A DNA stretch of 64,000 bases from Erodium maritimum (taxonomy: Eukaryota > Streptophyta > Magnoliopsida > Geraniales > Geraniaceae): contig OY997593.1 in NCBI GenBank assembly GCA_963921825.1, forward strand, positions 48,530,039 through 48,594,038. Reading direction: 5' to 3'. Of this stretch, positions 32,345 through 45,848 are shown in pieces. The notes under the pieces are model-generated. The model was not told where the DNA came from. It did no database searches and saw only the letters and a program-made list of their open reading frames with translations. Positions within the stretch are counted from its first letter, which is position 1. Each line of letters starts with the position of its first letter. Made by a program: the position numbers and the translations under genes.

Positions 32345-34937
32345 TGTAAGAACCGCCCCCGGTCGATCTCGGTCGAACCGGCTGATTCTGGCGAAAGTTG
32401 ACTTTTTGCCGGAAAAGTAAACCGATGACTCCGGGAGTCATTCGGGACCTTTCCAGAGCCCAAAAGGCTTAGCCGTCATTACGGTTAGCTTGGTTGGTTC
32501 GTTTCCTTTCAAACATTTGTGATTGTGGGAAAAGTCAACCCGAGCTCGTATTCGGTCAAACGCGGTCCAATTAGAAACTAAACCTAATTAATGATTTGAG
32601 CTGGAATTAATTGAGTAGAAGTGGTCCCCACATGGACATGTGTCCATGTTAGCTTGGAAGGGAAGAAATGGATGCAAATTGACCCTTCTACCCTTAATAG
32701 TTGAACTTGGGAAGAGTAAGGACAAGGGGGTATTTTGAACATCTTTCCATATAGGTTTAAGACACCAAATTGGACCATTGTCACTCATTTTTGTTGCATT
32801 GGCCGAAATCTAGAGAGAGGGGAGAGAGAGAGAGGAACCAAGGAAGCTTGAGGAAGAAGAAAGAAGGAAAAGGAGGAACTTTAGCTTGTTCTTACCTCAA
32901 AATCTCTCTAAAATCCCATTTTCTTCATCTAATCGTCATTACCAAGGTGATCATCCAAACCATTTTCGTTTTGGTTGAATTTCATTCATGGGTTTTGATA
33001 TAGAAATTCTAGATATGGTTGAGTTTAAGGTTTGTTGGTGTTAGATAATGTTTTTATGGTTGGAAGTGAAGTTGGATTATGGAAATCAATTGATTTGAGT
33101 AGTTTTGATGAAACCCATTGAGGGTGTTGAAGGATTGGAGAGTATTGGGTATGTTTTGGAGGTTTAGGAGTTCATCAATGGAGGTTTGAGGTAGAAATTC
33201 GTGCAAAACGAAGTGGAAGGAGGAGGAAGAAAGGTATGTCCAGACCGGCGCAGAACGCCGCACGGAACGGGCCAGGTTCCGGCACGGAACGCCACACGGA
33301 ACGAGCTAGGGTCCAGCACGGTGTGCAGCACGGACCGTGCCTGGTCCCAGGCCGGTGTGCCGCACGGGTCGGGTCGGGTACCGGGCCTGTGGGCCATCCA
33401 GATTGGGCCTCATTCCGACCCATTTCCCTTTTAGCCCATGTTTGACTTCCGGGCTTAGTTTAATTGTTTCTCGTTAAAGGTGCAACTGAATTGGTATTGA
33501 TTCACGAATTGTTTTGTGATCCAATACTTTGGACCCGAGCTTGACGGAGGAGGAGGTCTTTCGACATCGTGAAGTGACGAGGAGGAAGCTAGCCAGGTCG
33601 TCCGCTGCTAGGATTTGGATTGCTTTTGAGGTAGGGAAAGTAGCTAATACCGGTTTAATTGCGGAAAGTTACTAGTATGCCTATAGGTTGTAATTACTTG
33701 TTTAAATTGTTAGAATTGCATGATTAGGATGTGAGGAAAGAGTGAAATGAGGGATAGCTTACGAGCCATGTGGAGCCGTAAGTTTGGGATTGTCGTGTTG
33801 TAGAAATGCATGCGGGCCATGTCGAGCCCTTAGGGTTGCGTGTTGATTGTGATGCCATGATCTATGATTGAGACGCATGAAGTGTGATTTAGTCGTTGTA
33901 GATTGAGAATCATGATATGATTTACTCGGTGTAGCATGTTGTTGCTATGTTTGGGCGAGTGTGTCATGCTTGATGTGACGTGAACCATTGGTTGTGACAT
34001 GATCGGGTGAGTGATAGACCGATATGTTGTGTTCGGTAAGTTGTGCGGTTGGTATACCGTGGTTGAACTATGGCATTATGATGCGGTTATTCTCTTGATG
34101 TGTGTTCCAAGAGGATGTGTATACGGAATGATACCTACACCGAGGGTGGGTTCCAGTGTAAGGTGTCTGAGCCTAGGATGGCGTGATCATTACCCCGATG
34201 CTGTGTGGTCCGGGAAGACATACGACCGAGGGATGTGCCGGTCCGGCATGTGATGTGAGTGATGCCCCGAGGCTTAGTGCCGGGAAGACGTCCGACCGAT
34301 GTATGTGCCGGTCAAGGATGTACCCCGAGGTTGTGTGCCGGGAAGATGTCGGTACCGATGTTGTGTGGTCTGATACGATATAATTATAACGGGCTGGAAC
34401 AGCTGGTGATGTTGGGGACTGCGTTACGGGACGTGTGATTGCCTTTATTGTGTGTTGTGTGCTTACTGTGTGCTTGATGATTGGGTAAGTGAGGTGATTA
34501 AGTGTGGTTATAGTCTCGTGAGTGTGGTTGTGATGTCGTGTTCTATGTGGAGGTCTTTAGGGTTGTGCTTTACTAGTATGCCCTAATTGGACGGTTACTC
34601 GTGGTGATGAGCGGACGTTCATAACCTTAACTACTTTTCCTACTGAGCGAAAGCTCACCCCTTTACCTTGTTGTTTTACAGGTCTTGAGCGGGATTTGTG
34701 CTAGCGGGATTATCGGCGCTTGGGAGCTAGCGAGGGTCTTGTCTAGTGTCTAGTGACGTACTGTTTATTTACCCTTAAACTATTTACTTTGTGGTTTTTA
34801 CTGAGCTGTTGACTCATGAGGTTACTTGGAGCTTTTAACTGTTATTTGATACCCCTTTTTCATTATTAAACTGCTTTTATTATTTATCTTTTAGTTCACA
34901 TCTCGAGTCCGGTCAAAACCGGATTTGGGGCGTGACA
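32345..34937 (+). repeat. 5' LTR of the plus-strand chromovirus
   Basis: Starts TGTAAGAACCGCCCC, ends GGGGCGTGACA, and is followed by a primer-binding site. Imperfect repeats of GGGAAGAYRT-CCGGTC type lie at 34195-34375. Confidence 0.88.
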
Positions 34938-34940
34938 ATT

Positions 34941-34953
34941 TGGTATCAGAGAG
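34941..34953 (+). other. Primer-binding site of the plus-strand chromovirus
   Basis: TGGTATCAGAGAG directly after the LTR, complementary to the initiator methionine tRNA 3' end as in most chromoviruses and copia elements. Confidence 0.8.
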
Positions 34954-34958
34954 CCTGG

Positions 34959-35792
34959 TTACGTTTTTCAAAAATCTCGGATCGTACGTCAATTAGGTGG
35001 GTAGAGTTAGGGTGCTAGGTTTCCGTGTGTCAGTTACGCAAATCGGATATGTCCTAAGCATGGAAACGAGACAAGAGAGTCTCGGTTAGTGAAGTGTCCG
35101 GTCTAAGCACCGTGTACTTGTAATGGACCATTATGGTTGGTGTCTTGATTGTGTTATTGACTGTTGAGTATTGGGTTAGCCCGATGGTAATGGTGTAAAT
35201 GCCGAGACCCGAGGTGTATAGCTGCAATAACTGGCTGTGTGTTATGATTGTGTTGAGTGCTTTGTGCAGGTTGTGATTGGTTGTCCCACATAAGCGGATG
35301 GTTAGTGTAATTTACGAACGGGTCATGCCCAATTTTCTACAGAAACTGAAGTGTATGTACCATCACGATTCGGCTATAGGGGCCACTGTAGCCGGCCGTG
35401 AATGGGGGATATCAAGTGGTTACAACGTAATTCGGGGACGCTTGAACCGGGCTGTAACGACGCGATGTCAACATGAATGTTATGTTAGAAAGAGGACGTG
35501 TTAAGAACTAGAATCTAAGTTGATGTTATCTAATGTGTAACTACTGTGTGATGGGTGCATTGTGGAGTGTGTGACTGTGTGTAACGTTGCTGATTGATTG
35601 AGTGATTTATGCGACATACTAGTGTGCGGACTTCTGTGGCTGTGTGACATTGTGTGACTATATTATACTGAATATAATATTAGTACGAGTGCTATTGTTA
35701 TGAACTATGTGTGACGTTAGTTATTTTAAGCGTGCCGTTCTATACGAGTTAAGAAACTGAACATGTGCGTTATCCGTGCAGCGGATATACGA
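34959..35792 (+). other. Untranslated leader of the plus-strand chromovirus
   Basis: About 830 bp without coding content between the primer-binding site and gag. Part of it (35290-35470) is similar to the minus-strand element's leader at 53640-53780. Confidence 0.55.
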
Positions 35793-37130
35793 TATGGCGC
35801 CGACTTACGTACCGCGAGGCACCAGGAGACGGCCCGCTAGAGGTCGAGGGTAGCCATCGACCGCTGAGTCGGCAGGGGCAACCAGTGCCCAAGGTGCACC
35901 CGCTGAGGGGCACGAGCGAGATGAGACTACACAGGCGAAAGCTCTAGAGGAGCTTACTCGCACAGTTCAGGGCTTGGGAGCGGCCTTCGCCCGGAGAGAA
36001 GCTATGGATCCGACACCGGAGACTGTGCATGCTGCCACTACAACAGCCACCGAGGGACCTAGTCAAGTCGACAGCTACACAGCTCAGGCGCTGCGAGACT
36101 GCGCAGACTGGGCACACCTGTCTTTTCCGGGGAGCCAGACCCCGAGGCAACCGAGAGATGGCTGGAGCGGATTACCCGCAACCTGGACACGTTGGGGATA
36201 CTGAGTAGGGGCATGAGAGTATCGTTCACAGCATTTCATCTGGAGGGAGAGGCCTACCACTGGTGGCAACGCGAGCAGGCGCGCTTGGGGGATGACTTTA
36301 CGTTGTTCGGGCAGCGATTCCTTGAGCAGTATTTTCCACTGTCGGTATTGGATGAAAGGCATCAGCAGTTCCTCGAGCTGCGATAGGAGGGACTGATAGT
36401 GTCCGAGTACAAGGCGAGGTTCACCTCCTTGTCTCGGTTTTCTCAGGAGATGGTACAGACTGAGACTCACCGCTGTCGTCGATTTGAGGGAGGGCTTCGC
36501 CCTGCGATTGCGGACCGAGGCGCTGTTATGAGGACCTAGGTATACTCTGACCTGGTAGATCAGGCGTTGGCTGTGGAGCGACGCTTCTGTGTGACAACTA
36601 GAGTTCGAGAGGTCAGGCCGAGACCGAGCAGCTCCCTGAGGCCATCTGAGTCTCGTGATCCGAGGAGGCAGAGGACCTCGGGATCGTTCCAGTCCCAGAC
36701 ACAGTTGAGAGGGCCGCGACAGGTAGGGTCAGTGGCATCTGTTGGACCTGCCTTGTCATGGCGCACGTGTTACCGATGCGGGCAACCGGGCCACATGGCT
36801 CGAGATTGTTCGAGGAGTAGTGGGCCAGCAGACCGTCTGGCGGGTAGACCTGAGGGGAGGATGAGTGCCGGGCCACCGCTATGCCACCAGTGCGGTTAGC
36901 CAGGATACTTCGCTGCCAGGTGCCCAGATCGGTTTGGGGAGTTGTCGCCTCCGCGACCACAGCAGTCGCAGACTGGGTAGTCACCGCAGTTCCAACAGCT
37001 TCAGGCTCAGGCGCAGAGGGCTCCACGGCAGGCAGCGAGCGCACCAGCACCGAGGCAGAGAGCTGCGCAGCAGGTGGCCCTTCCACCACCTCCGAGAGGC
37101 GGACCCCAGGCACAGCAGGGCCGGGTGTAT
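35793..37130 (+). pseudogene. gag region of the plus-strand chromovirus
   Basis: Capsid-like part includes AFHLEGEAYHWWQREQ near 36230-36280, typical of gypsy gag. A zinc knuckle CYRCGQPGHMARDC lies at 36768-36809. Fossil, broken. Confidence 0.75.
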
Positions 37131-37149
37131 GCTGTCACCGACTATCGAG

Positions 37150-37496
37150 CTGAGGGACGTCACTCTAGCCATGAGGCTACTCAGGGTACGTGCTTGCTTA
37201 GATATTCATGGGCATCCTTCTTATTTGATACTGGAGAATCTCATTCTTTCATCTCTTCTTCTTTCGCTCGTATGTTGGGGTTGAGGGTAGAATTTCTGAG
37301 TCGACCTTTATGTCTTGAATCCCCTGTTACGGGAGAGGTAGTTTTGAGTACTGTTTGTCGTGCATGTGAGATTCGAGTGGATGATTGCCCTTTTTATGGT
37401 GATTTGCTTGTGTTGGACATGACGGCATTTGACGTGATCTTGGGGATGGACTGGATGACGAGGTATCAGGCGTCGATCGACTGTTATCGTCGATAG
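37150..37496 (+). pseudogene. Protease region of the plus-strand chromovirus
   Basis: Contains FLFDTGESHSFISSSFA, the aspartic protease active-site type, and later DVILGMDWMTRY, a conserved block of gypsy proteases. Fossil. Confidence 0.75.
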
Positions 37497-37726
37497 GTGA
37501 GCGTAGTATCAGGCGACACGATTGTCACTTGCGTCTTAGGCAGTAGGAGCGGGGTACTCCTGTCAGCATTGACCGTGGGAGATGACACGGAGACCGTGCA
37601 AAGTAGAGAGCTGCCGAGAGTGGTATGTGAGTTCCCGGAGGTCTTTCTGGAGGAGTTGTCGGGATTGCCGCCAGCGCACGAGGTGGAGTTCAGGATCGAC
37701 TTGATCCCGGGTATAGCCCGATATCT

Positions 37727-38619
37727 ATGGCCCCGTACCGGTTTGCACCAGCCGAGTTGGTCGAGCTGAAGCGACAACTCGAGGAGCTTCGGGAGAAGGG
37801 ATTTATCCGACCGAGTGCTTCACCGTGGGGAGCACCCGCCCTCTTCGTGAAGAAGAAGGGTGGAGCGTTGAGGATGTGCATTGATTACCGGAAGCTGAAC
37901 CGGGTCACGCTGAAGAACCGTTATCTGATGTCGAGGATCGATGGCTTGTTCGATCAGCTGAGAGGAGCGAAGTGCTTCTCGAAGATTGATGTACGATCCG
38001 GGTATTATCAGTTGAGGGTTCGGGAGGAGGATGTGGCTAAGACCGCATTTAGGACTCGGTATGGGCACTACGAGTTCCTGGTGATGCCGTTCGGGTTGAC
38101 GAACGCGCCTGCAGCGTTCATGGACCTAATGAATGGGATCTTCCGACCTTACTTGGACCAGTTTGTCGTGGTGTTCATGGATGATATTCTGATTTATTCG
38201 CCGAGTGAGGAGGCGTATGTGGAGCATCTGAGGACAGTTTTGACATTGTTGCGTACTCACCAGCTGTACGGCAACCTGGAGAAGTGCGAGTTCTGGCTCG
38301 CCAAAGTGAAGTTCCTCGGTCATGTTGTGTCCCGAGAGGGTATCCTAGTCGACCCGGCGAAGATCGACGCAGTTTTGAAGTGGGCACTGCCCAAGAGTGT
38401 ATTTGAGATCCGCAGCTTCCTGGGATTGGCGGGATACTATCGACGGTTTGTCCAGGACTTCTCACGACTGTCGCGCCTATGACCGCCCTGACACGCAAGG
38501 GGGCCGATTTCGTGTGGAATGATGAGTGTGAACACTCCTTCACCGAGCTGAAGGCTCATTTAACCACCGCGCCCGTGTTGATAGTGCCGGAGCGTGGGGT
38601 CGATTATGATGTGTATTGT
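37727..38619 (+). pseudogene. Reverse transcriptase and first part of RNase H, plus-strand chromovirus
   Basis: Reverse transcriptase blocks are visible in order: [62 protein letters not shown]. The RNase H region begins near 38540 and is cut by the insertion at 38620, its remainder lying from 57303. Fossil. Confidence 0.85.
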
Positions 38620-39277
38620 TGTCACGCCCCAATTTCAGTAAACCGAACTCGGGACGCGAACGTTTAAAACATAAAAACACTTTGAAACCATTTCCATTAA
38701 AACACTTTACAATACCAGTTTAGTTCAACAAAATAATAAATACAATTTAAAACAAGTTCCAACAAGTGGACAAAAGTAGGTATCCGTCACTAGACTCAAA
38801 AACAACCCGGACTCCGCTCCTAGCTCCACAAGCTTCGAGAGCTCACCTAGTCCGTCCTGTGATCAGTACATGTAGGAAAAGAAGCTAGGGGTGAGCGTTC
38901 GCTCACCACCACGGATAACAGACTGACTACGGCATAATTAGCAGACAATGTCGGTAACACCAATAATAAAGTCTACACCGGGGGACACTGTCCCCAACCC
39001 AAGGACTCTGACTGATCATACACCCACTGTTACCTTCCTTGACCAACTCAACACTTTGACACGTAAAGTAGACCCGACACAACGATCACGACCTCTCCCA
39101 AGGACTCGAAAGAAACGACGCAACACCAAACAAGATCACAAAGGATCGCACACCAAACAAGATCACAAAGGATCGCAAACTAGCTGCTCAGTAACCTCCC
39201 TCACCAGACTCAACCTCAAACTCGTAAAAGTAAAACCGACACAACAAACAATGACGACCTTCCCCCAAAGACACGAA

Positions 39278-39516
39278 CACGGATCAGGCTAGCCGAAGAA
39301 TGCTCAGAACCTGCCGAGCCTCGTACACGGATCAGGTCAGCCGAAGAATGCTCGTAACCTGCCGGGACCCGGTCACGGATCAGGCTAGCCGAAGAATGCT
39401 CATAACCTTTCGGGATCCGGACACGGAACATACTAGCCGAAGAATGCTCAGAACCTGCCGAGGCTCGAGTTTGGTCAGGCCAACCGAAGAATGCTCGTAA
39501 CCTGCCAAAATCCACA
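39278..39516. repeat. 48-bp tandem repeat in the gypsy LTR
   Basis: About five copies with the core GCTAGCCGAAGAATGCTC. Also in the other LTR (about 54636-54874). Confidence 0.8.
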
Positions 39517-39869
39517 CCACTCCCCGACACACAGTCGGTTCGGGCAAACACAACAACAAACATAAGCAAGTTCAAAAACCAGGCACTCAAGGCCACTCAT
39601 GACACCTCAACAGTAAACCTCGGACTCAACAGCCCCACAGGCACTCACGGCCTCCCAAGACACACCGACAATAAGACACGGACTTAACAGCCCCACAGGT
39701 ACTCACGGCCTCCCAAGACACCAACCATAACTCACGGGCTCAACAACCCACGGGCACTCACGGCCACTCAAACCACCAACAGTAAAGACACGGGTTCACA
39801 ACCCCACGGGCACTCACTGCCACCCAAAACACCAAAATGACCATACGAGCTCTCATGGCCACCCAAGAC

Positions 39870-40085
39870 TCAGCAAAAGTAACACGGGCTCTCAAGGCCA
39901 CCCAAAGCTCAACAATAAACAACGCGGCTCTCAAGGCCACCCAAACTCGACAATAAACAACACGGGCTCTCAAGGCCACCCAAACTCGACAAAAAATTAA
40001 CACGGGCTCTCAAGGCCAGCCAAACTCAACAACAATTAACACGGGCTCTCAAGGCCACCCAAACTCAACAACAATTAACACGCAA
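39870..40085. repeat. About 38-bp tandem repeat in the gypsy LTR
   Basis: About six copies with the core ACGGGCTCTCAAGGCCACCC. Also in the other LTR (about 55200-55440). Confidence 0.8.
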
Positions 40086-42396
40086 CAACCTCCGGCATAA
40101 TCGATGCCTACAACAGTCCTAAGATCACTAGTTTCACAAACAACCTCCGGGCATGGTCACATGCCTCCAGTAAATCAATTATTGCTAAGTTCTCTACTCC
40201 TACGCCACTACTAAGTGTCACATGCTTTACACTTAAACGCTACAATCCCGTATCATGCTTTTCTAATATTAAAATAATTCTACTCAACCCACGACACCCG
40301 GTGTCACATGCAATTCTACTATTAACTTTCCCAAATCAGGGCCGAGATCCGACTACTTTTCCCTACCTCAACCGAAGAACACCCGCTACATTTCCTAGCT
40401 GCTGACGTTCTGGCTCTCTACCTCCGATCTTCTCTTCGATCGAAGCCGGACTCTAAAGATAACACGAAAGCCATAATTAATAACGGCTCCACCGTTAAGT
40501 TAAAGATTACGATTTGTCCAGTTTAAATCCGACATTTGTCTTTTAAACTCGAGCGGGCTAAAAGCGGGGTCACGGCGAATCGGGTTTGAGTACCCGAGCA
40601 CCGAAACCGGTGCATGCGAGGCACGGTCCCAATGCACGAATCTCGAGGTCCGATTCAGCGGTCCGCTTTTGTTCCTTTTTAATTTCGATTTTTAAACGTC
40701 CAGCTTAGTCGATTTACGCCCCTCGTTCAACAGTCCACAACGTCTTAATTCCAAACCGAAAATAATCCGTTTTGAATCCTTTTCAACTTTTCAAATTACA
40801 ACCCTTTTTATTTAAAACTGAAATTTCCCTTTTTACAATTTACAACCTTTACTTTTCTGATTCAACCAGAACAGTTCCAAAGATTTTCTATTTCAAAACA
40901 GTCAAGATCGATAACCATTTTTCGTCCGAATTACAAACATCGAATTTTCATTTCAAATCTCGTTTTATTTCCTTCACTGAAATTACATTACTTCACGACA
41001 TTTTTAGACAAAAAACAGATCAACCGCTCGGGACCAAAACACAGAAGCCAAAAAAAAGACGAACGATACGGAAATTTAAACCGGCCGCCGGCGACTAAAC
41101 CCCCAGGCACGAACCTCACGTGGAGGGAAGGACGGCTGGGTGGTGCACGGTGGTGCACGGCGGGGACCTTCCTTGCCTCAGATCTGGCCCGTACGGCCAG
41201 GGTTTCGCCGGAATCATGACGTCCCGGGCTCTGCCGAACTCTCCGGCGACGGGGCGTTGCCGGCGCGCTTGGTTTCGGAACAGCGCAGGACGGTGAGGGT
41301 TTCGCCGGAATCGAACCCGCAAGGAGACAGAAGGGAGGTCGGAGAGAAACGGAGGAGACGGCGGCGGTCCAGGAGACCTGAGGAGGCGGAGGCTACGTCC
41401 TCAGATCCGGACGGGCGTCGGCGAGCCCTTCTCGTGCACGGCGAGGGCAGAGCGTGGCTGAGGGTTCTCCTCAGATCCAGACGAGCGCCGGCGAGCTCGA
41501 GCGGAGAGAGGGAACGGCGAGAGGGAGAGGGAGACGGACGGCGCGCGTCGGGCTCAGACTGCCGGAGACGGGGAAGGGAGGGGAGCGGTCGGTGAGGTTG
41601 AGGGGCGAGGTCGGGACGGCCGGTTTCCGGCGAGATGAGATGGCGAGGGGAGTGGGTCAGGAGAGGTTCGAAGGAGACGAAGAAGAAGCAGTGAGGGAAG
41701 GAGGCTACGTTGGAAAAGAAATTAGGGTTTCACCCTAATTTCGTGCTTAAAAAGCACGGGCCTCTCGGCCCAACAGCTGGTTCAGCTGGGTCAGGCCTGG
41801 CTGGGCCTGCGGTTCTGGTCGAGTCTGACCGGCCCACCTTCATTTTTTTCATTTTTTTCTTTTTTTTTAACGAAACAACTCGTTCCCAACCACGACGTTA
41901 TTATTTAATAATTTAAACGTTAGACTTTTCTCGGTCTTTACAGTCTACCCCCCCCCCCCCCCTTAAAGGAATTTCGTCCCCGAAATTTAAAATAACGTAC
42001 TTCAGAAGTCGAACCGGTCGGGGTACTTCGCGCGAACCTCGTCCTCGCGTTCCCAAGTCGACTCGGCCTCGTGGTGTCGCCACAACACCATCTCTAAGCG
42101 GATAACCTTTCACCCGTCACTTCGGCATCTGCCCACTCAAAGACGTACTCAAGACCTCGAAAGGCCCGATACACCGCGGGGCCAACCCGCCTCCGCCGCG
42201 GTTGAAACGCAATAGTCCACCTTTCAGGCTCACCTCCAGGGATACATGACCACTGATTGTTGACTCGAGAGGTCGGCGCCGTTAGTCAGCATGACTCCTG
42301 CTGACTCTGCGTGGTCTTCAACCGCTCACGCTTTGGCACGACCAACTCAGCTGTCTCTCGGTCCAGTTCCAGACCCAGTAACCTCTTATTTCTCAC

Positions 42397-43760
42397 TTAT
42401 GCCCAACACACGGGCGATCGACACGGCCTACCATACAACGCTTCGAACGGTGCCATCATGATACTGGCCTGAAAGTTGTTGTTGTAGCCGAACTCGGCTA
42501 ATCGCTCACGAAACCCATCGTGACGTGCCCCCATTTCCACGGTGCAACCGGCGGTGGCTGCAATAATCCAGCGGGATGCTGTTGTTCGGCTCTCACCTGC
42601 CGACGGGCGAGGCATCGCGATACTAACTCCGCGACCGCTCTCTGCATCCCGCTCCACTAGACATGCCACCTGATGTCGCGCTCCTCTTAGTGCTATTCAC
42701 GTGCACTGTTAGACGCGAATGCTGCGACTCTCGTAGCTCGTCGCCTCCGCCGTCACGCGGTATGTACAAACCTCCACGATACCGTAACTCTCAATTAGTA
42801 CAACGATCCCAACCCTCGGCGTCTGTACCGCCGGCAACTAACTCCCGGATCCTGGTCGTCCACAAAACACCACCACAAACTGATTTAAGAACAACCGGAC
42901 TATACTGTTCATCAGGTCCAAGAACGCTGCAGGTGCGTTCGGTAGTTTAGAGTCATTGCCCAAAACTCGTAATGTTCATAGCATGTCCGGAATGCAGTCC
43001 TTGCGACGTCCCCCTCTCGGACTCGCAACTGGTAGTATCCGGATCGCAGGTCGATCTTCGAGAAATACGTCCACCCTCTCAACTGGTAGAACAGGTCATC
43101 AATTTTCGGCATCGGGTATCGGTCATTCACCGTAACCCGGTTCAGTTTCCGGTAGTCCATGCACATCTGAAGCTCTCCACTCTTCTTCTTCACGAAGAGT
43201 GATGGCGCTCCCTACGGCGATGTGCTCGGACCAATGAGCCCCCTTCTCCCGAAGTTCCTCGAGCTGACTCTTCAGCTCGGTCAACTCGGCTGGCGCGAAC
43301 CTGTAAGGCGCCATCGATATCGCTGCCGTTCCCGGCACCAGGTCAATCCCGAACTCCACCTCACGAACTGGTGGCAACCCGCTCAATTCCTTAGGGAAGA
43401 CCTCGGGGAACTCGCACGTCACTCGCGGTAATTCCCGGCTCTGCTCGGCCGATACTTCCTTTACTGCAGACAAGCCGACAGGAGAAACTCCGCTCCTACT
43501 GCCCAGAATACACGAACCTTTCGTGTTGCCTGTTGACACCGTCACTCGTCGCCTGTAACAGTCGATAATGACTTGGTACTTCGCTCGCCAATCCATTCTC
43601 AGGATCACGTCAAGGCGGTCATTTCGTGGGTATCCTTCCCACGGACACAGGTACCAGCTTAGTCGCTGCCGAACTTCATGGAACCTCGCGGTCTCACAAA
43701 GACCTCGCTCCTCCACCGTTATCGTGCTTACCAATTCCGAACACACCCAAATCCTCGGGT
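42397..43760 (-). pseudogene. pol remnants of the minus-strand gypsy element
   Basis: From right to left: protease end (MDWRAKYQVIIDCY near 43580), leader of reverse transcriptase ([14 protein letters not shown] near 43310), reverse transcriptase core ([29 protein letters not shown], 43180-43000) and an integrase piece ([16 protein letters not shown] near 42400-42450). Much of pol is missing. Fossil. Confidence 0.75.
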
Positions 43761-44146
43761 GAGGACTCGATCCAGCATCAGGGCTCTTGAGCCTTCTCTC
43801 GAACCTCCAGTATCAGCTCGATTCTCTAACTTCGATTTGGAAATTCATGGCAGGGCTGGGTGTAATTAAAAACCCATCCAGCCCGGTGAATCCATCTTGC
43901 GACAACACAAGGGCCATTGCGCAAGCTAAAAGCCTAGATCGTTTAACAAATCCAAACATGTACTGCGGCGTATCCACCTCATCAGATAAATACTGAACTG
44001 AGGTGAAGTGAAGATAACCGATATTGCAACAGATGATAACATAGCCAACCCTTTGACTAAGGCAGTGTCACTGCTGAACATGTTAGACATGTAAAGTCGA
44101 TGGGGACATATTGGAGTTTAGATTGAAACTAGGGCAAGTGGGAGAT

Positions 44147-45834
44147 TGTTAGTCTTAGTGCCCGTAGTTCAATCCTAAATGTCCAAATGTATATATCATC
44201 GTTAGCAATAAAATTAAAGCGGCTTTATATTACTTATGTGTTGGAGTAATATATCGATGTGTGCTCTGATCTATGCACACCATGCGAATAGAACCATAGA
44301 TCGACATAGATCACACTCGATGGGTCCATAGTCAACAAAGCTTCACTAGAAGCGACTAGTATGAAAGATGACTCTTTATGGCTTACGTTCTGTTAGTCAT
44401 TGGAATGGGATTCCGGAGTCTGATCATAGATATCATGTGGGACATGATATTGGACGACCCGCCCTGAATATGTGCCATAGATTAAGTCATGAACATATTC
44501 AGTGTTGTAGCTTGTCATGTATCCTTAGACCAAGGAGTCTTTGTGATCGCTATGTAGTCAACAACTGAGTTTGACCTGAGCCTAACGTTGTCCGTAACAG
44601 GGCTTCCATAACGGCCAGGATTGGCTTGGGGACGGGCTACATGAGTGACACGAAAGACGGCTAAGGGATTTATCCCTCATACTAAGGTATGGGAAAGATA
44701 TCGGTTCTCAGCCGCTTGATCGAGAGTGACTGGAAGAATAGCATGGCCATGCACATGATACTGGTTATCATATCTTCAGTCATCTCACATATCAAGGAAC
44801 GGTGATTGAGAATAATAAGGATGACGACTCTATGCCTTACCTCAATCATGATATCGGAGATAAAAGGATAATGACAGGGACGACGGAAAGGTTAGAATCG
44901 ACAGGGTCGATTCGTTATGTAGTGTCAGGCAATACTAAAGTCTCGTTAGTTGCCACTTAAATAGGATCAAGTAAAATGGTATTTTACGTTGATCTATTGA
45001 CATGCATAAACCTAAGGGTCACACCGGAGGATGAAACTCATTGACACATTTATGGAGAATGGCCAAAAGGGAGTTGTCTCGGGACAGGACCAAAACTGGG
45101 TTTTGGGTCATGTGCCCGTAAGTGAATAGGACTTTACGGATCGAGACAAGGCTTGGAGTCTTGGGATTGATCGCGTCGGATAAAGTTGGACATTTCCGGT
45201 ATGGAAGGCATGGAGGCGATGAGCGAATCACGGGACCTCGTTGGAAATGGCAACGGGCCATGTTCCAAGAGGCCCATGAAAGGCCCATGCAACCAAGGCC
45301 CATGGAACTAATTAATCAAGTCTTGATTAATTAGTACTAAGTAAGCAAGACAAGGATTAAGGTGTTGGTGATTCACCACCTAACCCAATCTTGTCTTGCC
45401 ATACTTTGTCCTATTTACACCTTACTTGACACCATACTTGTCCCATGCCTTTAGTTGGACAAGTATGGGTTTTGTTATGTTTAAGTCATCTTTTTTCAAC
45501 ATAACAAACACAAGACAAGAATAGGAAACACATTTTCTCTCCCTCTTCCATGGCCATTTCGGGTTTGGCTAGTTTCCACCTCCATTTTTGTGTTCTTGAG
45601 TCCTCAAAGAGAAGAACTACGTGGCTTTGATTCCCATGTGGATACGTAGGCGTCTTGGAGACTCAAGCCAATCATTCGTTAACCGGTGTTCTTGTTTTGG
45701 TAAGAGATAGTGCTGAATTTTTCTCTTGTGAATCCATTCTTTGTTAGTTGTTTCATGGTTTTAAACGTCTCTTGGTTTGTATTGATTTTCCGCTGCGAGT
45801 TGGTTCATCTCCAACCCTACCTCGAGACCCAACA
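44147..45834 (+). repeat. First LTR of the copia element
   Basis: Starts TGTTAGTCTTAGTGCCC after a purine-rich tract, ends GACCCAACA before the primer-binding site. Confidence 0.9.
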
Positions 45835-45835
45835 G

Positions 45836-45848
45836 TGGTATCAGAGCC
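45836..45848 (+). other. Primer-binding site of the copia element
   Basis: TGGTATCAGAGCC two bases after the first LTR, matching initiator methionine tRNA. Confidence 0.85.

Larger units (their letters stand above)
38620..41942 (-). repeat. 3' LTR of the minus-strand gypsy element
   Basis: 3.3 kb. On the plus strand it begins TGTCACGCCCCAATT and ends CGGTCTTTACA. Contains tandem repeats at 39278-39516 and 39870-40085 and a GC-rich block at 41090-41690. Confidence 0.88.

Noticed and set aside
33164-33445. Overlapping frames with PGTRHGPC-like repeats on both strands, again at 60010-60201
   Set aside because: They are the GC-rich repeat part of the chromovirus LTR and occur in both LTRs.
41140-41738. 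Long arginine-rich frames (151 and 94 codons), repeated at 56517-57094
   Set aside because: They lie in the GC-rich part of an LTR, are present in both LTRs, and stay open in several frames because of base composition.
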